From positions 1-64,000 of the forward strand of contig NZ_JAOTIF010000023.1 of assembly GCF_025628885.1 (NCBI RefSeq): a DNA stretch of 64,000 nucleotides, given 5' to 3'. This DNA comes from Paraflavisolibacter caeni. GTDB taxonomy: Bacteria; Bacteroidota; Bacteroidia; Chitinophagales; Chitinophagaceae. The translations under genes and the position numbers were made by a program. Positions 1-8,067 of the stretch are shown in pieces (positions within the stretch are counted from its first letter, which is position 1; every line of letters begins with the position of its first letter). The notes under the pieces are model-generated. The model ran no database searches. It was given only the letters and a program-made list of their open reading frames with translations, and was not told the origin of the DNA.

Positions 1-276
1 GGTTATGAAATGCAGAATGGCCTAATCCAGCAGGATCTTGCAGTGAAATCAGGTTATTGGCCACTGTTCCGCTTCAATCCGCTGAAAGATCAAGGGGAAC
101 GCTTCACACTGGATAGTAAAGATCCTTCTGTAGCATTGGAAGAATTCTTATACAAAGAGAACAGGTTTGCCACCATAAAAAACAGTGCGCCAGAAAGAGC
201 GAGTGAATTTTTGGATTTGGCAAACGAAGGCTTGCGTAAACGCTGGCAACGCATAGAAGCATTGAAAGCTTTATAA
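1..276 (+). CDS. nifJ: Pyruvate:ferredoxin (flavodoxin) oxidoreductase, C-terminal end (partial)
   Basis: The reading frame is open from the first base, so the 5' part of the gene lies outside the window and the ATG at position 10 is internal. The visible 91 or so residues match the extreme C-terminus of single-chain pyruvate:ferredoxin oxidoreductases: a GYWPLFRFNPL stretch, then LDSKDPS and a charged helical tail. The full enzyme oxidises pyruvate to acetyl-CoA with CoA and reduces ferredoxin in the cytoplasm. Only the tail is seen, so cofactor motifs (TPP, 4Fe-4S) cannot be checked. The stop lies 20 bp before the siroheme reductase start, so the two genes are probably cotranscribed. Reduced ferredoxin from this enzyme could feed that reductase; this is inferred from gene order. 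Confidence 0.85.
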   Translation, partial: GYEMQNGLIQQDLAVKSGYWPLFRFNPLKDQGERFTLDSKDPSVALEEFLYKENRFATIKNSAPERASEFLDLANEGLRKRWQRIEALKAL

Positions 277-296
277 ATTTTTAAAAGAGAAAGAAG

Positions 297-2384
297 ATGA
301 AGACATTGATAAGTCAACTAGAAAACCCACTAGTGGTACAGGATATTCAAGACCTGAAAGATAAAATACTTGATTTCGCACTGGGAAAGATCAGGGACGA
401 TGAATTCCGTGGCATGCGTACAGCGAGAGGCGTATATAGCCAACGGCAATTTGGTGTGCAAATGGTCCGTATCAAAGTGCCGATGGGAAAGCTCAATTTC
501 AGACAATTGTTGTGCATTGCTGATGTTGCAGACAAATATGCCAGTAAATACCTGCATCTTACTACGCGGCAGGCCATCCAGATCTATGGTGCCAGCCTTG
601 GAAAGACGCCCGAACTCTGGGCTGCTTTAGAACAGGAAGACATTACCCTGAGAGGCTCAGGAGGGAATACCGTGCGGAACGTTACGGCTTCACCTACTGC
701 AGGCATTGATTCCTCAGAGCTTTTTGACGTAACCCCATATGCATATGCTGTATATAAATATTTCCTCCGCAATCCAGTTGCCCAGGAAATGGGTCGTAAA
801 GTAAAAATCTCCTTCTCTTCCAGCGAAGATGATACTGCTTTCTCCTTTATTCATGATTTAGGGTTTATTCCTAAAATCAAATTGGTGAATGGTGCCCGGC
901 AGCGTGGCTTTAAAGTGCTGGTTGGTGGTGGGTTGGGGGCACAACCTGCCCTTGCTCCAGTAGCCAAAGAGTTTTTGCCAGAAGCAGAGTTGATATCATT
1001 TATAGAGTCAACGCTAAGAGTTTTCGGTCGTTATGGTGAACGAAACAACCGCCATAAAGCAAGACTGAAGTTCCTGGTCAACCAATTAGGCGTAGAAGAA
1101 ATGTTACGACTGATTGAAAAGGAGCAGGTCGCGGTTAATCCGGAAGCTTACTTGGTAGACTTTACGTCAGAACCTTTGTCTTTGCCCAGACCAGATGCGA
1201 TTCAATACGGTGCATCAACTATTCATTCCCCTAAATACCAGCATTGGCTGGCTACGAACGTAATTGCTCAAAAACAGCTGGGTTTTTATGGGATCGCTGT
1301 TAAGATCAATGGTGGTGATATGACTTCAGAGCTGGCCAGGAAATTTGTGAGTGCTATACAAGGGTTAGTTGCAGATGATATCCGTATTACACAAACACAG
1401 GGCTTTGTGTTACGCTATGCCAACAAAGAAGCTTTGCCTGTTCTCTTCAGCAATCTGGATCAACTAGGGTTGGCAGAACCGGGCTGCGACAGTGTTGCAG
1501 ACATCACTACCTGCAGGGGGACAAATACTTGTAACCTGGGTATCGCTAATAGCCTGGGACTGGCGGGTGTGCTGGAGCAATTGATCTACGAAAAATATGA
1601 GCGCCTGATCTATAATCGAGATATCAAGATCAAAATAAGCGGCTGTATGAACTCCTGCGGGCATCATGGCTTAGCACAGATTGGATTTCATGGAAGTTCC
1701 ATTAAGGCCAATAATAAGGTTGTTCCGGCAGTACAGGTGCTGTTAGGTGGTGGAGTAATGGGCGATGGCCGGGGAAGGATTGCTGATAAGGTGATTAAAG
1801 TGCCTTCCAAACGGGCGCCACAAGTACTTACTTCTATACTGGATGACTATACTGCCTATGCATTTGGAGGAGAAAATTTTCAACAATATTATATCCGGAA
1901 TGGGAAAGACTATTTCTATCAAATGCTGAAACCCATGACAGATACATCATTACTGACTGATGATGATTATGTGGATTGGGGCAACGATGAGCCATTTAAA
2001 ACGGCTATCGGTACAGGTGAATGTGCTGGTGTGATCATCGACCTGACTGCTTCTCTATTCAATGAGGCAAATGAAAAATTAAAGAAGGCAAAAGCTGCCC
2101 TGGTTTCAGGTGAATATGCAGACGCGATCTATTATGCCTACAGCACAATGATCATTGCTGCGAAAGCGGCATTGTTGAAGAAAGAAGTGAATTGCGGCAC
2201 ACAACTGGGAATCATTGATGAATTTGACAAGTACTTTGCCGGCATCATTGATGATCCGGACTTCTCTAGTTTTCATGACCTGGTACTACAGATCAACCAG
2301 CTTGAACCAGAAGTTACATTCGGGCAATCTTATTGTAACCAGGCTGGGAGCTTCCTTCAAAAGCTAATGGCGGAAGAAAAATGA
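297..2384 (+). CDS. Siroheme nitrite/sulfite reductase with C-terminal HEPN-like domain
   Basis: A 695-residue protein with the layout of ferredoxin-dependent nitrite/sulfite reductases. There is an N-terminal half-domain containing YLHLTTRQAIQIYG, a 4Fe-4S/siroheme site, and a second half-domain. The cluster ligands are visible as C406-x5-C412 (CRGTNTC) and C450-x3-C454 (GCMNSCGHH). The enzyme reduces sulfite to sulfide or nitrite to ammonia in six-electron steps; the sequence alone does not separate the two. The reductase proper ends near residue 570. The last 110 or so residues (KAKAALVSGEYADAIYYAYS and onward) form an extra helical module resembling a HEPN domain, which plain reductases lack. 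The ATG follows AGAAAGAAG, a plausible ribosome site, 20 bp after nifJ. A 12-bp stem hairpin follows the stop. Confidence 0.85.
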   Translation: MKTLISQLENPLVVQDIQDLKDKILDFALGKIRDDEFRGMRTARGVYSQRQFGVQMVRIKVPMGKLNFRQLLCIADVADKYASKYLHLTTRQAIQIYGASLGKTPELWAALEQEDITLRGSGGNTVRNVTASPTAGIDSSELFDVTPYAYAVYKYFLRNPVAQEMGRKVKISFSSSEDDTAFSFIHDLGFIPKIKLVNGARQRGFKVLVGGGLGAQPALAPVAKEFLPEAELISFIESTLRVFGRYGERNNRHKARLKFLVNQLGVEEMLRLIEKEQVAVNPEAYLVDFTSEPLSLPRPDAIQYGASTIHSPKYQHWLATNVIAQKQLGFYGIAVKINGGDMTSELARKFVSAIQGLVADDIRITQTQGFVLRYANKEALPVLFSNLDQLGLAEPGCDSVADITTCRGTNTCNLGIANSLGLAGVLEQLIYEKYERLIYNRDIKIKISGCMNSCGHHGLAQIGFHGSSIKANNKVVPAVQVLLGGGVMGDGRGRIADKVIKVPSKRAPQVLTSILDDYTAYAFGGENFQQYYIRNGKDYFYQMLKPMTDTSLLTDDDYVDWGNDEPFKTAIGTGECAGVIIDLTASLFNEANEKLKKAKAALVSGEYADAIYYAYSTMIIAAKAALLKKEVNCGTQLGIIDEFDKYFAGIIDDPDFSSFHDLVLQINQLEPEVTFGQSYCNQAGSFLQKLMAEEK

Positions 2385-2396
2385 GTGATGAGTAAT

Positions 2397-2425
2397 GAGT
2401 AATGGGTATAGGGTACCCATTACTC
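2397..2425. terminator. Hairpin between convergent genes, likely bidirectional terminator
   Basis: Perfect 12-bp arms (GAGTAATGGGTA and TACCCATTACTC) flank a 5-base loop. The hairpin lies between the stop of the siroheme reductase and the stop of the convergent small gene. No strong T run follows on either strand, so efficiency is uncertain. Confidence 0.5.
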
Positions 2426-2436
2426 GTACTTGATAA

Positions 2437-2724
2437 TTAGGTGCCATTAATTAAGTCGTGTTCCTTAAGCAGACCGGCAATCCTGTTAATCACTTCAATA
2501 TTTCCTTCTTTGATGCCCCTGCTTGACAGCGGCTTGCCATTTTTAAATTCAAAACTCAATTCAGGCGGAAGGCTTGCTATTCTTCTTTCTTCTAGGCCAC
2601 ACAATGGTGCAGCCGTGTAATGGTTACCGTCTTTAAAAATATCAAAGTCGATGTTTTTATTGATGATTCTATTTCCTGGTGTGCGGTAGGGAACTTCAAT
2701 TGTGAAGCTTGCAATTTTTTCCAT
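2437..2724 (-). CDS. Hypothetical 95-residue protein
   Basis: A short protein starting MEKIASFTIEVPYRTPGNR and ending with a predicted amphipathic helix. I recognise no domain, signal peptide or membrane segment. Composition is that of an ordinary soluble protein with a beta-rich first half, and codon use resembles the neighbours. It is convergent with the siroheme reductase, separated by the hairpin at 2397-2425. The gene is probably real because the frame is well filled and has a normal ATG start. Function is unknown. Confidence 0.55.
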   Translation of the reverse strand: MEKIASFTIEVPYRTPGNRIINKNIDFDIFKDGNHYTAAPLCGLEERRIASLPPELSFEFKNGKPLSSRGIKEGNIEVINRIAGLLKEHDLINGT

Positions 2725-2801
2725 TATCTAATATTTACAAATTGAATAAATAAGGCTGTTCATTGAGTGCACTATCAATAGCACTGACTCATTGACTAAA
2801 A

Positions 2802-2823
2802 GCCCGCTATAGAAATAGCGGGC
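2802..2823 (-). terminator. Intrinsic terminator (minus strand)
   Basis: A 9-bp perfect stem (GCCCGCTAT/ATAGCGGGC) with an AGAA loop. On the minus strand it is followed by TTTTAG, the typical GC-stem plus T-run arrangement. It would stop leftward transcription, yet no convincing minus-strand gene lies just upstream of it; see the following intergenic entry. Confidence 0.55.
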
Positions 2824-3468
2824 GAGAACGATTGCTTGCCATATGAAATCCTTTAGTATCTTAATTAATTCTATATATTTTTTTAAAGCTATTATTTGTT
2901 GATTGAGCGTTTCTTTTTCAAGTTTTAAAGTAAATGTTCCCTGGTTAACCTGATTTCTTTGTTATTATTCAATAATTAAGCCATGATTTTGATATATGTA
3001 TGAGTTCCTTATGTTTTCATTTTAAGGAATAAATGTGTACTTAATTTCCCTATTCATTCATCAGAAGTTCAATGAAGAGTGGTTTGAAAGGAATCTAATT
3101 AATTGCCTTCAGTTGAGGTTGTGCATGAATATTTTGAACTTATCAGAATAAGCTGTTTTCGCACTTGAGGCTCTTTGTTTGAGGTAGGTAAAGCTATTTA
3201 AGAAAAAATAAAACAGTAAAGGGTCATTCCCCGTAATTGGTAATAAACAGAGTTGAAGTAAAAGATGGTTGCCCTTCTTCAGACCGGTCCATTTGTTCTT
3301 TACTGTCGTTATGTACCTTGTAGCTTCCATCACATGTAGGTTTGCTTCATTGTATATATTGACAAAAACATGCCAATTTTTTTTAACGATTGCTTGTATA
3401 TATATGTTAAGAGTCTTTAAAAGAAGGAGGTATCATCCATACTGGCTTTGTTATTGCGCATAGCGGGC
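2824..3468. other. AT-rich intergenic region without a convincing gene
   Basis: About 650 bp of AT-rich DNA. The only open frame of note is a 74-codon minus-strand frame at 3109-3333 with biased composition and no family signal. It could explain the minus-strand terminator at 2802-2823 but is otherwise unsupported. I see no RNA gene or repeat here. Confidence 0.5.
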
Positions 3469-3789
3469 ATGAAAACAGTATTAAAGTATATATATCTGGA
3501 CCCGAGCACGTACTGGATGTTTGATAATCCTGTTAAGGTAACAAAGGAATTTGATTATGATAGCCCACCAATTGGTTCTGCTTTCTTGTATATGAAAGAG
3601 AATGGATTATATGCAGACATTATTTTGGAAGGATCAGCAGAAAATCACCTGGAACTCTATCCTCATATCAGCTTTTCAAAAAACAGTAAAGCCATTAGTT
3701 CTATAAAACTGTCTTCAATTGAGAATGCAAATGAAAGCGTAAAAACGATCGATCAGCAGACTATGGATGCAGACCTGCCTCATTTTTAA
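3469..3789 (+). CDS. Hypothetical 106-residue protein
   Basis: I place the start at the ATG of MKTVLKYIYLDPSTYW. The frame is open slightly further upstream but only from a TTG. The protein is soluble with no signal peptide. Its first half is rich in aromatic residues and its tail is acidic, ending DADLPHF. No family is recognised. The next gene (DUF2158) follows 80 bp downstream on the same strand, with no terminator visible between them. Function is unknown. Confidence 0.5.
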   Translation: MKTVLKYIYLDPSTYWMFDNPVKVTKEFDYDSPPIGSAFLYMKENGLYADIILEGSAENHLELYPHISFSKNSKAISSIKLSSIENANESVKTIDQQTMDADLPHF

Positions 3790-3869
3790 AAAATGGCAGT
3801 TCCTGAGTGTATTTACCATTAACTTTATGAATGTAATCTGCATGTATCATCACCCTAATAAATAGTAAG

Positions 3870-4118
3870 ATGAAAACAGGTGACATTGTACAATTGAAAT
3901 CCGGCGGCCCCAGGATGACTGTTCAAAGGGTGATTGGTTCAGACAAATCAAACTTTGGACTCAAGGCTGCCGACGAGTTTTTAAAGATGAAAGGATTTGA
4001 GGACGGCGACGTTATTTGCCAATGGTTTGAAGGGAACAGGCTGAATGACGGCACTTTCAAAGTGAATACGCTCAATGTTGTAGAAACCAGTAGCAACTTT
4101 GGGTTTAGCATGGGTTAG
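3870..4118 (+). CDS. DUF2158 (YodC-like) family protein
   Basis: An 82-residue protein beginning MKTGDIVQLKSGGPRMTV. This opening, together with a later CQWFEGNRL stretch and a short beta-rich body, is the signature of the DUF2158/YodC family of small cytoplasmic proteins of unknown function. An insertion of about 25 residues (KAADEFLKMKGFEDGD region) separates the two halves, which makes it slightly longer than the usual 60-70 residues. It is convergent with the thioesterase gene, with stops 36 bp apart. The biochemical role is not known for the family. Confidence 0.75.
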   Translation: MKTGDIVQLKSGGPRMTVQRVIGSDKSNFGLKAADEFLKMKGFEDGDVICQWFEGNRLNDGTFKVNTLNVVETSSNFGFSMG

Positions 4119-4154
4119 TTCTTCATTCTCCATTGGCGATTATTGCTTCATTTC

Positions 4155-4715
4155 TCAAGCAAACTTTCCCTCTATAACACAACGTTCATCCTTAAGCGTC
4201 TCCAGGTAATCTTCAATGTCTGTAGATGCTTTAATTTTTATTTGTTCCGCCTTATAGACCTTCTTAAATTCCTTTCGTCTTGTAGCCTCATAAAAACGCC
4301 TGATTTCATTGCTATTTTGCAGGATCAGGCCCGGTACCTGCACTGGTTTGTTGTTATCGTCCAATGCTACCATTGTAAAATAACTGGTATTGGTATGTTT
4401 CATAACACGTGTTTTTACATTTTCTGATACTACCTTAATACCTATAATGAGCGAAGAGGTCCCAACATAATTTACTGATGCTAGCAGAGATACGATTTCT
4501 CCCACTTCCACCGGCGCCAGGAAGTCTACTGTGTCAATTGAAGCTGTCACACAATAAGCGTCTGCATGTTTGGCTGCACACACATAAGCTACTTTATCCA
4601 TTAATGACAGGATCACACCTCCATGTATCTTTCCTCCGAAATTGGAGTAAGAAGGTATCATCAATTCTGATAAAGTGGTTTGAGAATATGCAACTGTTTT
4701 GTATCCGTCTGCCAT
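4155..4715 (-). CDS. Acyl-CoA thioesterase, hotdog fold (YciA/BACH type)
   Basis: A 186-residue cytoplasmic protein with one hotdog domain in roughly residues 10-130. The motif FGGKIHGGVILSLMDKVAYVCA carries the catalytic-loop glycines and acidic residue typical of the YciA/cytosolic acyl-CoA hydrolase family, and ASIDTVDFLAPVEVGEIV forms the following strands. The family hydrolyses acyl-CoA to free acid and CoA. A charged helical extension of about 50 residues follows the hotdog fold; related Bacteroidota proteins of this length are known to carry such tails. It is monocistronic and convergent with the DUF2158 gene. The natural chain length cannot be read from the sequence. Confidence 0.85.
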   Translation of the reverse strand: MADGYKTVAYSQTTLSELMIPSYSNFGGKIHGGVILSLMDKVAYVCAAKHADAYCVTASIDTVDFLAPVEVGEIVSLLASVNYVGTSSLIIGIKVVSENVKTRVMKHTNTSYFTMVALDDNNKPVQVPGLILQNSNEIRRFYEATRRKEFKKVYKAEQIKIKASTDIEDYLETLKDERCVIEGKFA

Positions 4716-4872
4716 AAATGTTGAAATTTAAACCGGTGGTTTAAGCCAGTTATCTTCTGCGAATGTATTTATCGTATGAATAATAAAAGGATATATAAAT
4801 CAATTTATATTTGGTATGGCATTTGTGGTTTGATTTTCAATAAGTTGGAGCTCAAGAGATACTTACTTACCC

Positions 4873-5184
4873 ATGCCGACCTCCAAACGATACAAGCAGT
4901 TAAAGCTTGGTGTGGATTCTTTCCGGAGCCATTACCAAAGTGTCGTACTTTCCTTTACCATCAAGCGCAAATCTGTAAGCGGTATTTTAAAAGGTAATCG
5001 TGTTGATTGGATGTTCCAATCAGATAGCCCGGCATTTTTAAAGCTGGTTCCATCAGGTATATTGAACAAATATGCGCTTTGGTGGGATATGGTTCCAAAA
5101 GATCTCGATAAAGTTTACAATGGAATCTTTGAAGCTGCTTTCAAAGCAGGTTACGATTTATGTGAAATAGATTTTGAAGTTTAA
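4873..5184 (+). CDS. Hypothetical 103-residue protein
   Basis: The frame from ATG 4873 gives a coherent soluble protein (RVDWMFQSDSPAFLKLVP, ALWWDMVPKDLDKVYNG) ending CEIDFEV. A longer-looking frame on the same strand from 4776 is out of phase and has the composition of a shadow. I recognise no family. The upstream 150 bp are AT-rich and could hold the promoter. An intrinsic terminator follows at 5224-5254. Probably a genuine small gene of unknown function. Confidence 0.5.
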   Translation: MPTSKRYKQLKLGVDSFRSHYQSVVLSFTIKRKSVSGILKGNRVDWMFQSDSPAFLKLVPSGILNKYALWWDMVPKDLDKVYNGIFEAAFKAGYDLCEIDFEV

Positions 5185-5223
5185 TCTACAAATTAGCGCC
5201 TATGTGCTGATGCTTCCTTCAAC

Positions 5224-5254
5224 AAAAAGCACCACGAAAAACGTGATGCTTTTT
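5224..5254. terminator. Bidirectional intrinsic terminator
   Basis: A stem of AAAAAGCA(C)CACG paired with CGTG(A)TGCTTTTT around an AAAAA loop. It gives a T run on both strands, with one internal mismatch. It sits between the convergent hypothetical gene ending at 5184 and the GH28 gene ending at 5315, so it can serve both. Confidence 0.75.
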
Positions 5255-5314
5255 ATCTTCCAATCAGTTCGCCACTTAATATTTCAATATGATCGTCTAT
5301 TGATCATTATTGAT

Positions 5315-6757
5315 TCACCATTCTCCATTCACCTGTTTCACCTCCACCTTCTGCCCATTAATGCTTACATTCTCAAAGCGAACATCACGTGCATTCGTGA
5401 ATTTATATGGAGTCTTTACTGTATCAATTGTGACATTGATCAAGCGAATGTTTTGAATAGGTGATTCTTTGTAAGCTTCGAGGCGCACACCATATTTCCC
5501 GCCCTGTCTTACTCTCATGTTCTTTACTTCAATGTTGCGGATGGTAGGCATGTAGTTGCCCGCATCTTCATACAACATAGTAGCAATCACTACCTCTTCT
5601 TTTACCTGTCCTACTTCAATATTCCGCATATAGATATTCTCTGTAACGCCTCCACGTGCAGAACTGGTTTTGATACGGAGCGCCCTGTCCAATTCCGGGC
5701 TGCTCATGTTGCAGTTTTCTGCAAATACATTACGAACACCACCCGAAATCTCGCTGCCGATCACAATACCGCCATGACCATTAGCCATTTTGCATGCCTG
5801 GATGATGATGTTTTCACTGGGTATATTGATCTTGCGGCCATCAGCATTCCTACCTGATTTAATGGCAATACAGTCATCACCTGTATTGAAGTAACAATCC
5901 CTGATCAGTACATTTTTACAGGATTCAGGATCGCAGCCATCGTTGTTAGGACCATGGCTTTCAACCTTTACTTTTTGTATCGTCACATTGTTACACAATA
6001 CAGGATTCAATATCCACATTGGCGAGTTAATGAAGGTTACCCCTTCAATCAATACATTCTCACAACGGTAAGGCTGCACAAATTGCGGACGCAGATAAAA
6101 GCCTGGTCCGAACTTACGTTCTGCTACCGGCACCCCTTTTTCAGCCATCTCAAATAAGGCCGGTCTTTTATCCTTGTCATTCTGGTTCGGCGTTCCCGGT
6201 TTCCAACCATCCTGAAGGTTACCTTTCCATGGCCACCAATTCGTTTCATTGGATTGCCCGTCAATAATACCTTCACCGGTAATAGCAATGTTCTTTTGTT
6301 CAAAAGCATAGATAAAAGGAGAGTAGTTCATCAATTCTATGCCTTCCCATCGGGTATATACCAAAGGCAGGTAATCTTCCGGTTTGGTAGAGAACAGAAT
6401 TTTGCCTCCTTTCACTACATGGAGATTAACATTGCTTTTCAAATGAATAGGACCTGTGAGAAAGGTGCCCTGTGGAACAACCACTCTTCCTCCACCTTCC
6501 TTGTTACATGCTGCAATAGCTTTTTTAAAAGCATCAGAGCAATTAGCAGAACCATCTCCAACTGCTCCATAAGCGGTAATTACGTAGTCTTTATCGCGGA
6601 AATCTGGGGCCTTGATTTGCTGCAGGATGCGAGGCACTTCGTTCCAAACATCATCAGAGGTCAGGCTTTTCGAAACCTTAGGGGTACAGGCTGGTGTTGT
6701 CAGCAGTGCAACCAAGAGCATCAGGAAAGTAGAACAAGAAATTAAATAACTCTTCAT
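5315..6757 (-). CDS. GH28 polygalacturonase-type glycoside hydrolase, lipoprotein
   Basis: A 480-residue exported protein. Residues 1-24 are a lipoprotein signal with lipobox ending TTPAC (Cys24), so it is membrane-anchored and probably on the periplasmic or cell surface. The rest is a right-handed parallel beta-helix of family GH28. All four signature motifs are present: NNDGCD (271-276; catalytic Asp273 and Asp276), GDDCIAIKSG (293-302; Asp294/295), GHGG (327-330; His328) and RIK (361-363). The family hydrolyses polygalacturonan or rhamnogalacturonan by inversion; endo or exo mode cannot be told. It stands alone on the minus strand, 27 kb from the pectin SusC/SusD/PL10 locus in this window, whose products it would complement. 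Confidence 0.93.
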   Translation of the reverse strand: MKSYLISCSTFLMLLVALLTTPACTPKVSKSLTSDDVWNEVPRILQQIKAPDFRDKDYVITAYGAVGDGSANCSDAFKKAIAACNKEGGGRVVVPQGTFLTGPIHLKSNVNLHVVKGGKILFSTKPEDYLPLVYTRWEGIELMNYSPFIYAFEQKNIAITGEGIIDGQSNETNWWPWKGNLQDGWKPGTPNQNDKDKRPALFEMAEKGVPVAERKFGPGFYLRPQFVQPYRCENVLIEGVTFINSPMWILNPVLCNNVTIQKVKVESHGPNNDGCDPESCKNVLIRDCYFNTGDDCIAIKSGRNADGRKINIPSENIIIQACKMANGHGGIVIGSEISGGVRNVFAENCNMSSPELDRALRIKTSSARGGVTENIYMRNIEVGQVKEEVVIATMLYEDAGNYMPTIRNIEVKNMRVRQGGKYGVRLEAYKESPIQNIRLINVTIDTVKTPYKFTNARDVRFENVSINGQKVEVKQVNGEW

Positions 6758-7110
6758 AGTGCTGAAATTAATATAAATGTTGAACCATTGATCAATGAAT
6801 GAGCTTTCTTTAGCCGGATTATAAGATCATTTTAGCAGGTTTGCAAAGAACGTTGTTTTGTTGTTAAAGAAGGGTGTTTTCAATCATTTAACCAATTCGG
6901 TAACAACCTCTTGTATTTTTCTCGCTTTTTACTTATTTTTTCTTTTGCATCAACAGGTAAAGAACTGGGCTCAACGGACAAAAAGGGCTTTAGGGCGAAT
7001 GAATCAACGGTATTTATGTATATAAGATACTTTTGTAGTCAATCCTTTAAGTACCCTTTTTAAGCTTCTCCCCAGAACTAAGCCTGTTAAAATGTTTGCT
7101 AAACGTATTT
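6758..7110. other. Divergent intergenic region between GH28 gene and response regulator
   Basis: About 350 bp with the promoters of both flanking genes. A TACTTTTG element (7028-7035) matches the Bacteroidota -7 consensus TAnnTTTG and lies 76 bp upstream of the response-regulator ATG. I see no clear TTG element at the expected distance upstream. No gene or repeat is visible. Confidence 0.45.
7028..7035 (+). promoter_or_regulatory. Candidate -7 promoter element (TAnnTTTG)
   Basis: TACTTTTG fits the Bacteroidota sigma-A -7 consensus exactly and is correctly placed for the response regulator at 7111. The -33 TTG partner is not evident, so the call is tentative. Confidence 0.35.
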
Positions 7111-7557
7111 ATGAAGACACAACATACGAGACAACATCATATTCTTTGGGCCGACGACGACAATGATGACCTGATGCTGATGCGTGAAGCATTAGAAGGG
7201 ATTGATCATCATCATCAAATAACAGAGGCTAATAATGGTCGTGAAGTGCTTGATCATTTGGGTAGCATTGAAGATCCTTCCCAGTTTCCATGTCTTATTA
7301 TTTTAGACATGAATATGCCTATATTAAATGGCCGTGAAACCTTAGCGATCTTAAAAAGCGAGGAGAAATACAGCTCAATACCTGTAGTGGTTTTTACAAC
7401 CTCCAGCAGCGAAATGGACCGGATGTTCTGCCGCCGCTTTGGCGTGGAAATGTTTACAAAGCCAGATGACTTTGTAGGTCACCAGCAAATGATCCAGCAA
7501 CTGTTGCGGTTTTGCAGTATTTGCAAGGAAAGTGTTGCCACGGAACATTGTTGTTAA
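7111..7557 (+). CDS. Single-domain response regulator (Rcp1-like receiver)
   Basis: A 148-residue CheY-like receiver with no output domain. The acidic pocket is ADDD (Asp15-17), the phospho-acceptor is Asp66 in LIILDMNMP, the switch Thr is in VVVFTTSSS, and the conserved Lys is in FTKP. This type, with the long Rcp1-like beta4-alpha4 region, is usually phosphorylated by PAS/GAF or phytochrome-like kinases. A candidate partner, the PAS kinase at 22.3 kb, is distant. The ATG at 7111 is chosen over an upstream in-frame TTG at 7096. The tail is unusually Cys- and His-rich (CSICKESVATEHCC), which may bind metal or be incidental. It appears monocistronic. Confidence 0.85.
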   Translation: MKTQHTRQHHILWADDDNDDLMLMREALEGIDHHHQITEANNGREVLDHLGSIEDPSQFPCLIILDMNMPILNGRETLAILKSEEKYSSIPVVVFTTSSSEMDRMFCRRFGVEMFTKPDDFVGHQQMIQQLLRFCSICKESVATEHCC

Positions 7558-7750
7558 AATAATTGTAAGATACAATTGTGGACTGTTGTCCATAATTGAC
7601 GCATCTGAAGCAAAGCCTGGTTGTGTATGAATTTAGACTTACTGTGGAAGGTAAGTGGATCATACGCAATCAGGCTTTCTGTTTGATATTTCCTGATCAG
7701 TAGGGTATCCTTTTTGCACAAGAACTTTTGGGTTTTAAATGTCGTAACCT

Positions 7751-8023
7751 ATGGAGTGGAAAGCTGTTGTGCGTTTTTTGGGAGACCCTGCGCATTATAA
7801 AATAATTACGGACCGGTCTGGAATTTATTACGCCCGCCTCTTAAAATATGAAGGGGCGCCTGGTGTTACACCTCCACAAGATATTGTGCTTGTTAAAGGT
7901 ATACGCCGCTGGAATGGCAGTTATGATGTCCAGGAGTTTATTGATGAATTGGGGAGGGCAATTGATGCCCGTCAGAGGGGCAGTTCACCATCTTCATCAA
8001 GGCCAGAACCGACTGGCTCCTGA
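7751..8023 (+). CDS. Hypothetical 90-residue protein
   Basis: A small soluble protein (MEWKAVVRFLGDPAHYKIIT) with a compact alpha/beta first part and a low-complexity Ser/Pro/Arg-rich tail of about 15 residues. No domain is recognised. It is convergent with the universal stress protein, and a perfect hairpin overlaps the junction. The 193 bp upstream of it (7558-7750) show only a short AATTGTAAGATACAATT inverted repeat. Probably real because of its codon composition; function unknown. Confidence 0.5.
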   Translation: MEWKAVVRFLGDPAHYKIITDRSGIYYARLLKYEGAPGVTPPQDIVLVKGIRRWNGSYDVQEFIDELGRAIDARQRGSSPSSSRPEPTGS

Positions 8024-8040
8024 TATTTCCAGGTTTCACT

Positions 8041-8067
8041 TCATTATTCATGCGTAATGAATAATGA
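8041..8067. terminator. Hairpin at convergent gene ends
   Basis: Perfect 11-bp arms (TCATTATTCAT/ATGAATAATGA) surround a GCGTA loop. The hairpin overlaps the last codons and stop of the universal stress protein gene. It is AT-rich and lacks a long T tract, so terminator function is plausible but not certain. Confidence 0.45.

Noticed and set aside
3109-3333. Minus-strand 74-codon frame
   Set aside because: Composition is skewed, there is no family resemblance or ribosome site, and it lies in AT-rich DNA. It is kept only as a possible explanation of the terminator at 2802-2823.
4776-4997. Plus-strand 73-codon frame overlapping the hypothetical gene at 4873
   Set aside because: The overlapping frame from 4873 has better protein-like composition and ends just before a terminator; both cannot easily be coding.
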